DNA of 64,000 bases from Gephyromycinifex aptenodytis (GTDB lineage: Bacteria > Actinomycetota > Actinomycetes > Actinomycetales > Dermatophilaceae): assembly GCF_012277275.1 (NCBI RefSeq), contig NZ_CP051155.1, forward strand, positions 2,728,001-2,792,000. Direction: 5' to 3'. Every line of letters starts with the position of its first letter. The stretch's first letter is position 1. Positions 45,653 through 52,070 of this stretch are shown in pieces. A model generated the notes under the pieces. It did not search any database, was not told the DNA's origin, and saw only the letters and a list, made by a program, of their open reading frames with translations. The translations under genes and the position numbers were made by a program.

Positions 45653-46210
45653 GTGAAGCGACGGCACGAAGATCTCAATCGAATCGGTCCCAAAAACACC
45701 CACCATGAGGCTACCGCGCTATGACCTAAACGACCAGGAAATGGGTTGTTTTCGCTGCTCAGACGGGTGAACCTAGTGGTGAGGACGAGGTCGCAGACCA
45801 CCGTCCGCAGTACGTGAACCATCCGGGCACCCACTCGCAGTCAGTCCACTGTTGGACCGGTCCCGGCGGGCTTGACCCGCTCGGACGGCTTAGATTGCAC
45901 GCTTGTTCACCCGGGGCGTCCACGCAGTGATGGCATCCCGGGCAACCGGGGTGCCATCGCCGTGTGCGCGCGGGATTGCGCGTCGCTCGACCTACCCGCG
46001 CTCGGCTGCCACCGGGGTGGGCAAGACCACCCACCGGGCGGGTGGGTCGTCGTGGCTTGCAGAGCTGAGCTGTGGAACTCAACCCCGCCCCGGAGCGTTT
46101 TCCAGCCGGTGCGTTCGCCCGTGACCTGGCAACCGGTTCCCAGCGAGTCGATCCGTCGGCGCCGGCCATGCCGATACTTCACGGCGCGGAAAAATTCTTC
46201 GGCTTTGGGT
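45653..46210. other. Non-coding region with several hairpins upstream of 6C RNA
   Basis: About 560 bases without a credible protein gene. The first 100 bases (45660-45760) are relatively AT-rich. Several inverted repeats follow: GCGGGC/GCCCGC-like near 45868, a 13-bp hairpin at 45929-45958, and CACCC/GGGTG pairs near 46028-46047. They could belong to a structured transcript or to transcription stops after the fic-like gene. Confidence 0.5.
45929..45958. other. 13-bp hairpin in the non-coding region
   Basis: GATGGCATCCCGG (45929-45941) pairs with CCGGGGTGCCATC (45946-45958), one G-T pair, around a GCAA tetraloop of GNRA type. No U-tract follows on either strand, so it is not a classical terminator. 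Confidence 0.6.
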
Positions 46211-46239
46211 TTGCTTATCGGGCGTCCGACTAGCAGAAT
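46211..46239 (+). promoter_or_regulatory. Promoter of the 6C small RNA
   Basis: TTGCTT at 46211-46216 and CAGAAT at 46234-46239 are separated by exactly 17 bases, close to a sigma-70 type promoter. The predicted start is near 46246, which gives a transcript of about 100 bases. Confidence 0.5.
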
Positions 46240-46245
46240 GAGGAC

Positions 46246-46349
46246 AGCGCTCCCTACGGGTTGAGCGCGGCGCACCAGCTCCTCCCCCCCGGGGCTTGGC
46301 GCGTTTGGCGGCCCCCGTTGTCCCCCCAACGGGGGCCGCCCCATTTTTC
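46246..46349 (+). ncRNA. 6C small RNA
   Basis: The RNA has the two hallmark hairpins with C-rich loops. Hairpin 1 (275-282 with 291-299 of the 46 kb block, one bulge) has the loop TCCCCCCC. Hairpin 2 (46307-46319 with 46328-46340, 13 bp) has the loop GTCCCCCC and is followed by ATTTTT, so it doubles as the terminator. This is the actinobacterial 6C motif, named for runs of six or more cytosines in the loops; in M. tuberculosis the 6C/B11 RNA lies beside ssd (Rv3660c), the same place as here. The loops are thought to pair with G-rich ribosome-binding sites of target mRNAs. The 5' end is estimated from the promoter. Confidence 0.85.
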
Positions 46350-46623
46350 CGTCCAGTTCGCGAATTGATCTGGACGATTGGCGGCACGATGCGGCTTCGT
46401 GCCTGGCTTGGCGCGGCTGCACGCCGGGGATGGCCGGTCCACTTGCGTCGCTGCGGCTCGTCGCTGCGCGGCTGTGAAGCCGAACCACCCCGATCACGTG
46501 CTCGGGGTGACCAGCGCCCTCAGCCGGGGTTCCTTCCACAGGCCAGGAGATGCTGCGCTGTGCCGTCCACAGAGTGAGGTGGCCGGGTGCTGCCCGGTAC
46601 CGTTTAGCCAGATCCTGGGCCGC
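46350..46623. other. Region between 6C RNA and ssd
   Basis: No gene is seen. A GTCCAG/CTGGAC hairpin (46351-46375) and CACCCCGA/TCGGGGTG (about 46488-46511) are present. A TACCGT hexamer at 46598-46603 could be the -10 of ssd, giving a leader of about 14 bases. Confidence 0.4.
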
Positions 46624-47322
46624 ATGCCACGTGCTCGTATCGTCTCGGTCGTCGGCGGCTCCGGCGGAATAGGTGCCTCCGTCCTGACCTGCTCGCTCGC
46701 CGTCAACGCAATGGGTCGAGTTCTCGCCCTTGATGGCAGGCCCTTCGGCGGCGGGCTCGATGTCGTCCTCGGGCTGGACGAGGCTCCCGGGTTGCGTTGG
46801 CCTGATCTGGCCGAGGCCGCAGGCGCTATCGAGGCAGGACGACTGCTGAACTCCCTGCCCAGCGGACCCATGAGTGTCCTTTCCTTCGACCGGCGCCGCC
46901 CGCATCAACCCGCCGTGGACACCATCCGGCGGGTAGTCCACGCGTTGGCCGAACACGTGGATCTGGTCCTGGTCGACGCCCCCAGGCCGGGGGAGGAGAA
47001 CTTCCTGCCCATCAGCGATCTGTGTGACGACATCATCTATCTGGCAGGTGCCGGCATCTGCGAGATGGCCTCTGCGATTGCCGGTACCGCGGCGTTAGCG
47101 GATTGTGCAGCCACGGGTTGGCTCGTGGTCCGTCGGCGCCGCGGCTACGGCGACCTGCCGCAGGCGCTGGCTGCCAGTCTCGACCTGCCCTTGCTCGGCT
47201 CGGTGCCCGAAGACCGCAAGGTCGAGGACCTCCTGGACTCGGGCGGGATGCCGGGGCAGGTGGGTTCGTTGCGGCGCTCGGCTCGTGAACTGTTGGAAGG
47301 GTTGGACCTGGCATGCCGCTGA
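46624..47322 (+). CDS. ssd: Septum-site determining protein Ssd (CpaE/MinD-like)
   Basis: A 232-residue MinD/CpaE-type SIMIBI protein. The P-loop is degenerate, VVGGSGGIGAS: the signature and catalytic lysines are missing, as in M. tuberculosis Ssd (Rv3660c), so ATP hydrolysis is unlikely. DGRPFGGGLD replaces the switch I Asp motif and VDAPRPGEEN the switch II region. Ssd has been linked to septum regulation; heading a tad cluster, it may also position the pilus machinery. I choose the ATG at 46624, where the first beta-strand of the fold begins. It overlaps tadA by 10 bases. Confidence 0.88.
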   Translation: MPRARIVSVVGGSGGIGASVLTCSLAVNAMGRVLALDGRPFGGGLDVVLGLDEAPGLRWPDLAEAAGAIEAGRLLNSLPSGPMSVLSFDRRRPHQPAVDTIRRVVHALAEHVDLVLVDAPRPGEENFLPISDLCDDIIYLAGAGICEMASAIAGTAALADCAATGWLVVRRRRGYGDLPQALAASLDLPLLGSVPEDRKVEDLLDSGGMPGQVGSLRRSARELLEGLDLACR

Positions 47323-48386
47323 AGAGTGAGGCCGCAACAGTGCTCCCCGCCGACCCCAGCGCGGAGGCTCGCAACGCCCTGCATCCCGGTCTGCTCGTGG
47401 CCGGCCCGCTGTGCCGCTGGCTGAGCGCTCCCGATGTCACCGACGTCCTGGTGAACGGAACCCGCGGGGTGTGGATCGAACGCGGCCGCGGACTCGAGCG
47501 CGTGCGTTGCGAACTGGGGGATCTGGAGGCTCTGCGCAGGTTGGCGGTGCGCCTGGCAGGGCTGGCCGGTAGGCGCCTTGACGAGGTGAGCCCGTACGTC
47601 GACGGCCAACTGCCCGGCGGGATCCGCCTACACGCGCTGCTGCCGCCATTGGTGGAGAACGGCGCCCACATCAGTCTGCGGATAGCGCGCCAGCTGGCGC
47701 CCAGCCTGGACGACATGCGGGCCTGGGGCGCCTTCGACGCCGAAGCGCAACAGATTCTTGGCGCGCTGGTCGCGGCGCGCGTCTCGTTCGTCGTCAGCGG
47801 CGGAACCGGCAGCGGCAAGACGACCCTGCTGGCGGCCCTGCTGCGGCAGGTTCCGCCCACCGAGCGGCTCGTCGTCGTCGAGGACGTGCGTGAGCTGGCT
47901 ATCGGGCACCCGCACCAGGTGCGTTTGCAGGCCCGCCCGGCCAACATCGAAGGGCGGGGCGAAGTCGACCTGGCCACGCTGGTTCGACAGGCGCTACGGA
48001 TGCGCCCCGACCGGATCGTGATCGGTGAGGTGCGCGGTGCTGAAGTGCGCGACCTGCTGGCCGCTCTCAATACCGGCCACGAAGGCGGCTGCGGCACGAT
48101 CCACGCCAACGCCCCGCAGGACGTCGTCTCCCGCTTCGAGGCGCTGGGGGCGCTGGCGGGACTTTCCCCGCAGGCCACTCGTACGCAATTGCGCAGCGCC
48201 GTTCGGGTGGTGCTGCACCTGCGGCGCCTTGCCGAACTGCGCGTGCTGGACTCGGTGAGTCTGCTGCTCCCTGCCGCAGAGCTGCAGGTCAGCCCGGCGT
48301 TGCAGCGCTGCAGCGCCGGCCACCTGCTTCCTGGCCCAGCTCTGGGGGAACTGCACGCGCTCTTGGCGGGTGCCGGAGAACGATGA
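47313..48386 (+). CDS. tadA: TadA/CpaF secretion ATPase
   Basis: The hexameric ATPase that drives Tad (Flp) pilus assembly. The 357-residue product lacks the long N-terminal domain of proteobacterial CpaF but has the N-terminal DVLVNGTRGVW segment, Walker A SGGTGSGKTT (near 166), the Asp box VVVEDVREL, Walker B RPDRIVIGEVRG and the His box GHEGGCGTIHAN. Its ATG lies in the ssd frame end, and its stop overlaps tadB (ATGA). Confidence 0.95.
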   Translation: MPLKSEAATVLPADPSAEARNALHPGLLVAGPLCRWLSAPDVTDVLVNGTRGVWIERGRGLERVRCELGDLEALRRLAVRLAGLAGRRLDEVSPYVDGQLPGGIRLHALLPPLVENGAHISLRIARQLAPSLDDMRAWGAFDAEAQQILGALVAARVSFVVSGGTGSGKTTLLAALLRQVPPTERLVVVEDVRELAIGHPHQVRLQARPANIEGRGEVDLATLVRQALRMRPDRIVIGEVRGAEVRDLLAALNTGHEGGCGTIHANAPQDVVSRFEALGALAGLSPQATRTQLRSAVRVVLHLRRLAELRVLDSVSLLLPAAELQVSPALQRCSAGHLLPGPALGELHALLAGAGER

Positions 48387-49180
48387 TGGCGCTGGGAGTG
48401 TCGCTCCTGGTTGTACTGGCCGTGCTCCTCTGGCCGGCGCGGCGCTCACCTCCCCTGGGTCGCTCGGCGGCCCCGCCTTCACTGTTGGTGGGTCTGGCTG
48501 GGGGTCGGTCCTGGAGTTCGGTCCTGACCTCGGTGCGCAGCGCGGCCTCGGCGGGGTCGCCGGCCGCGCCTGAGCACGACGTGGCTGACGCGCTCATCGA
48601 CCTCGTGGACTCCCTGGCCCCGGCGCTCTCGGCGGGTCTGCCTGCACAGCGGGCCCTCGAACTGGTTCTGGGCGGGGCCGAACCCGTGCGGCCCGAGCCC
48701 GGTGGCGACGCCGCCACCGCCGGGGTTCAGCTTCGGGCGCGGCTGGCCGAACGACTCGCTGCCGGTGACAGCGTCGGCACCGCCTTCCAGTCGCTGGCAG
48801 CCGACACTGATTCGGACGGGGCACGGCTGCTAGCCCAGGCATGGTTGCTCTCCGAAGAAACGGGGGCGCCGTTGGCGGCGACCTCGGCCTGCGCGGTGCG
48901 GCTGCTGCGTTCGCGCCGCGACCAGGAACGCGCGGCCGAAGTGGCCCTTGCGGGAGCCCGCATCACCATCAGAGTGCTCACGATCCTGCCGGTGGGTGGA
49001 CCGTTACTCGCGGTCCTGCTCGGCGTCGATCCCGTGCAGGCCTACCTGCGTTCCCCTGCGGTGTGGGGGTGCCTGGCCCTGGCCACCGTCCTGGTGCTGC
49101 TGGGGCGAAGTTGGGTTGCCCGGCAGGTTTCTCGGGTTGCCGGCGGCCCCGTTCTCGACCCCGGACCAGGAGGTGCCTGA
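48383..49180 (+). CDS. tadB: TadB-like inner-membrane platform protein
   Basis: A type II secretion GspF-fold protein of 265 residues with a hydrophobic N-terminus (3-17), a cytoplasmic helical bundle with the GLPAQRALELV and SEETGAPLAA segments, and two membrane helices near 190-215 and 225-245. It forms the platform of the Tad pilus with TadC. Overlaps on both sides (ATGA and TGATG) make it part of a single message. Confidence 0.88.
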   Translation: MMALGVSLLVVLAVLLWPARRSPPLGRSAAPPSLLVGLAGGRSWSSVLTSVRSAASAGSPAAPEHDVADALIDLVDSLAPALSAGLPAQRALELVLGGAEPVRPEPGGDAATAGVQLRARLAERLAAGDSVGTAFQSLAADTDSDGARLLAQAWLLSEETGAPLAATSACAVRLLRSRRDQERAAEVALAGARITIRVLTILPVGGPLLAVLLGVDPVQAYLRSPAVWGCLALATVLVLLGRSWVARQVSRVAGGPVLDPGPGGA

Positions 49181-49740
49181 TGGGCGTGGCAGGTGCGGCG
49201 TTGAGCGCAGTGCTGGTGGCAGCGGCGCTGTGGCTGCTGCCCAACACCGGCCAGGGACGGCGGCAGTGGTTACGCCCGAAGAAGACCGTGCGACGGCGGG
49301 CCCAGACGCGGGTGGTAGACATCGCGATTGCCGCCGACCTGCTGGCGCTGGCGCTTCATTCCGGCTGCGGCGTGCTGGAAGCGGTGGAGTCCGTGGGGCG
49401 GCGTATGGATGGGACCATCGGCGAGCACCTGCTCACCGTCGCTCATCGCTACCGGCTCGGGATGAGCGAGGAAGACGCCTGGGCGGGGGTGCCCCCGGCC
49501 TGGGGCGGGGTGGCTCGCGCGCTGCGGTTGGCCTCGGCGGCAGGGATCCCGCCCGCTGCCACCTTGGATCAGGCCGCCGCTGATCTGCGCCGGGCCGAAG
49601 ATCACCGCATCGAGGTTGAGACCGCCCGGCTCGGGGTGCGGATCGTGCTGCCACTCGGCGTGACCTTCCTGCCTGCCTTCGTCGCGAGCACGATCGTTCC
49701 CGTCGTGCTCGCGTTGGGGGCTCAGGCGATCCATCCGTGA
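49180..49740 (+). CDS. tadC: TadC-like inner-membrane platform protein
   Basis: A shortened GspF-fold protein of 186 residues: an N-terminal membrane helix, the helical core with HSGCGVLEAVESVG and AAGIPPAATLDQAA, and a C-terminal hydrophobic segment (LGVTFLPAFVASTIVPVVLAL). The ATG at 49180 overlaps the tadB stop and has AGGAGG upstream; a longer reading frame in the same phase upstream is antisense-free but overlaps tadB and is not real. Confidence 0.86.
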   Translation: MGVAGAALSAVLVAAALWLLPNTGQGRRQWLRPKKTVRRRAQTRVVDIAIAADLLALALHSGCGVLEAVESVGRRMDGTIGEHLLTVAHRYRLGMSEEDAWAGVPPAWGGVARALRLASAAGIPPAATLDQAAADLRRAEDHRIEVETARLGVRIVLPLGVTFLPAFVASTIVPVVLALGAQAIHP

Positions 49741-49867
49741 GCTGCTTTTCCCACAGGGCTGACCCACCTTCCCGGGCACACCCACAGCCGAGGCTGAGCG
49801 AAGGTCGCGTCGGTGCCGAGGAGCGCACGGTGTGGGTGTTCACCCGCTCTCACCTAGGAGAAACACC

Positions 49868-50089
49868 ATGAGCATGTCCACCGTTCGTCGCAACCGCTTC
49901 GCCCGCCACCTGCATGCACGGCTCGTACAGTTGCGGGCAGCCGGTGAATCCGGAATGACCACAGCCGAATACGCAGTCGGGACGGTCGCGGCCGTCAGCT
50001 TTGCGGCGGTGCTCATCACCGTGGTCAAGTCCGGCGCCGTGGCTGCGGCCCTGACCAAAATCATCAGCACGGCCCTGACTGTCGGCTGA
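49868..50089 (+). CDS. DUF4244 small pilin-like protein (Flp type)
   Basis: A 73-residue prepilin: a basic leader (MSMSTVRRNRFARHLHARL...) ending in ESG, then MTTAEYAVGTVAAVSFAAVL, the Flp/TadE-type hydrophobic helix with Glu at +5 after the presumed cleavage Gly. This is the main pilin candidate of the cluster. The ATG at 49868 has AGGAG seven bases upstream. The 127-base gap before it allows a separate promoter, which would fit higher expression of a structural subunit. Confidence 0.85.
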   Translation: MSMSTVRRNRFARHLHARLVQLRAAGESGMTTAEYAVGTVAAVSFAAVLITVVKSGAVAAALTKIISTALTVG

Positions 50090-50451
50090 TGAGAAGTCGC
50101 GAAGCCGGCATGGTCACTGCGGAGTTCGCGGTGGCCATGCCGGTCCTCATCGCGGTGCTGGCGCTGGTGATGGCGGCAATGGGCCTGGCGTTGGATCAGG
50201 TTCGTTGCGTGGACGCGGCGCGGGCTGGTGCCCGTTTGGCGGCCCGCGGTGAACCCGAGAGTGTCGTCATCGCCGAGGCCGCCCGGCTGGCCCCGACCGG
50301 ATCCCAGGTGCACCTGCGCGGTGGCGCGGTGCTCACCGTGCAGGTGACGGCCCCACCGCCGCTGGCTGTGCTGGGCAGGATCCCGCAGATCCCGCGCGCG
50401 CGAGCCAGCGCCAGCCTGCCTGCCGAAGCGGTCCTGGGAGCCGGACCATGA
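50089..50451 (+). CDS. TadE-like pseudopilin
   Basis: A 120-residue minor pilin with a short leader RSREAG and the hydrophobic helix beginning MVTAEFAVAMPVLIAVLALV, including the conserved Glu. The C-terminal domain is beta-rich. Its ATG overlaps the DUF4244 stop (TGATG) and its stop overlaps the next gene. Confidence 0.9.
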   Translation: MRSREAGMVTAEFAVAMPVLIAVLALVMAAMGLALDQVRCVDAARAGARLAARGEPESVVIAEAARLAPTGSQVHLRGGAVLTVQVTAPPPLAVLGRIPQIPRARASASLPAEAVLGAGP

Positions 50452-51005
50452 TGCGGCCGAACCACCTCGGCGCCGGGTTGGTTGAGCCCGATCCAGGTTC
50501 AGCGACCGGTGGAAGCGCGTGGGGTGCCGCCGATCGGATGGTGGGATCGCCGCGGTGGGGGTGGTCCCAGGGTTCCCGCCACCTCGTCGCTCAGGCTCGC
50601 CGCGACGCCGGCAGCGGCACGGTCGCCACCCTGGGCATCCTCGGTGTGCTGCTCTCGATCCTGGTCGGTGCGCTCATCCTCACCTCGGCGGTGCTGGCCT
50701 CCCACCGGGCACGCAGCGCAGCGGATCTGGCGGCGCTGACCGGCGCCGCGGCCATACAGACGGGGGAGTCAGCGCGGGGAGCCTGCCAGGTTGCGCAGTC
50801 GACTGCCGCGCTGAACCACGCCGACATCACCTGCCGCGTCCAGGGTGAGCAGGTGCGGGTTCAAGCGCGGGTGCGTCCGACGCTGCTGCCTGCGGCGCGT
50901 TTGGGTGCGGCCGTCGCCACCGCGCAGGCGGGCCCTGCGGCCGAGCCTGCACCGGCAGCAGGGCAGACCGAGAGTCGGTTCAGGGGCGGTCGAACCGAGC
51001 AGTGA
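50448..51005 (+). CDS. TadG-like protein (Rv3654c/TIGR03816 type)
   Basis: A 185-residue protein with a long N-terminal extension (1-50), the segment RRDAGSGTVATLGILGVLLSILVGALILTSA-like helix (I cite only parts: GSGTVATLG and LLSILVGAL), and SAADLAALTGA, the signature of the small TadE/TadG-like proteins encoded between tad genes and the Rv3649-type helicase. The Pro/Ala-rich tail overlaps the 3' end of the convergent ParA-like gene by 26 bases. Confidence 0.84.
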   Translation: MMRPNHLGAGLVEPDPGSATGGSAWGAADRMVGSPRWGWSQGSRHLVAQARRDAGSGTVATLGILGVLLSILVGALILTSAVLASHRARSAADLAALTGAAAIQTGESARGACQVAQSTAALNHADITCRVQGEQVRVQARVRPTLLPAARLGAAVATAQAGPAAEPAPAAGQTESRFRGGRTEQ

Positions 51006-51969
51006 TGGCTGCGGCGATGTCTAGGTAGGCCTCTCGGGTCGCCGGCCGCAGCGCATCCCACTCCAACAGTGCACCGTCTGCGACATGCGGATCGGCCGGC
51101 ACGACGATGAGGTCGCCGGCCTTCCACAGGTGAGCCGTCACCGCTTCCTTGTCGACCGAGCGACTGACGATGTCTTTAGCGGTCAGGACGACGATGCTGG
51201 TCCGGGCCAGGTGCTCGAACCCGTTCTCTTCCAGCCAGGCGATCGACTCTGCCGCCCGTTTGGCGCCGGTGATGGACCAGGCCGCGGGGATCACCACAGT
51301 GTTGGCAAACCGCAGGATTCCGCCCATCAGCGGATGCGTCACCCCGGTACCGCAGTCGACCTGAACGAAGGAGTAGTAGCGCTGAACGACGTGCATGATG
51401 TTCTCGAAGTCCACCGAGCTCAGCGACGCGCCCAGCGTGGGGTTCGGCTCGCCGGGAAGAACGGTCAGTCGTCCGCTGGTGGCTGTGTAGCGCGACAGTT
51501 CGGCCAGGCTGTTCACGTTCTCCACATCGCGCGCCAACCGGGTGATGCCCGAGAGCTTCTCACCGACCAGCCGCTCGGCCAGGTCACCCGCGTCGGGGTT
51601 GGCGTCCAGGGCGAAGACCGGGTCCGGACGTAGGTCGGACAGCGCGATCGAGGTCGCGGCTGTGGTCGAGGTTTTGCTGATCCCGCCCTTGAGGCAGAAG
51701 AAGGCGCTCACGTGACGGGTGCGGAGCTGGGTGGCGATCTGCTGCTCACGATCCCGGGTCCGGGCTTCCTTGGCCGACAGACCCGGATTCCAGCGCCCGC
51801 CGGTGAGCGTGTACGCCTGGGCTCGCCAACCGTCCCGGGGACGCCGCGGCCGCTCCCGAATCATCGGCGGCGCCCAATCCACCCGACCTGGAGCGGCGGG
51901 CGCGGTGATCGAGGCTGTCGAGTCAGCGGTGGAGGGGGCGAGCGTCGGTTGGTGGGCGCTGCTGTTCAC
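50980..51969 (-). CDS. MinD/ParA-like ATPase (type VII secretion EspI-like) with altered P-loop
   Basis: A 329-residue protein: a disordered Pro/Ala N-terminus, then GWRAQAYTLTGGRWNPG, a segment typical of the EspI/MinD-like proteins of mycobacteria and streptomycetes, and a SIMIBI ATPase domain. The P-loop reads LKGGISKTST, with Ser where KGGxGKT has the last glycine; the signature lysine and catalytic lysine remain. DANPDAGDLAER (A' motif) and VDCGTGV (switch II) follow. GTG 51969 has AGGA nine bases upstream. It is co-directional with the helicase gene and tail-to-tail with the tad genes. The partner is unknown. Confidence 0.82.
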   Translation of the reverse strand: MNSSAHQPTLAPSTADSTASITAPAAPGRVDWAPPMIRERPRRPRDGWRAQAYTLTGGRWNPGLSAKEARTRDREQQIATQLRTRHVSAFFCLKGGISKTSTTAATSIALSDLRPDPVFALDANPDAGDLAERLVGEKLSGITRLARDVENVNSLAELSRYTATSGRLTVLPGEPNPTLGASLSSVDFENIMHVVQRYYSFVQVDCGTGVTHPLMGGILRFANTVVIPAAWSITGAKRAAESIAWLEENGFEHLARTSIVVLTAKDIVSRSVDKEAVTAHLWKAGDLIVVPADPHVADGALLEWDALRPATREAYLDIAAAITARFDRP

Positions 51970-52070
51970 GGGGCGACATCCTGACTCACGAGGGGGATTG
52001 GTCAGGACGATGGTCCAGCCGGGCCCCGGTGTCAACCCTGGGTGAGGGCGGGATTTGCGCACCCGGCCAC

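Noticed and set aside
45872-46264. A 130-codon plus-strand frame in the non-coding region before 6C
   Set aside because: There is no ribosome-binding site or TANNNT hexamer at a proper distance, its composition is irregular, and it ends inside the 6C promoter and RNA.
45907-46956. A 349-codon minus-strand frame across the 6C RNA and the start of ssd
   Set aside because: It is antisense to the 6C RNA and to ssd, without start signal or family resemblance.
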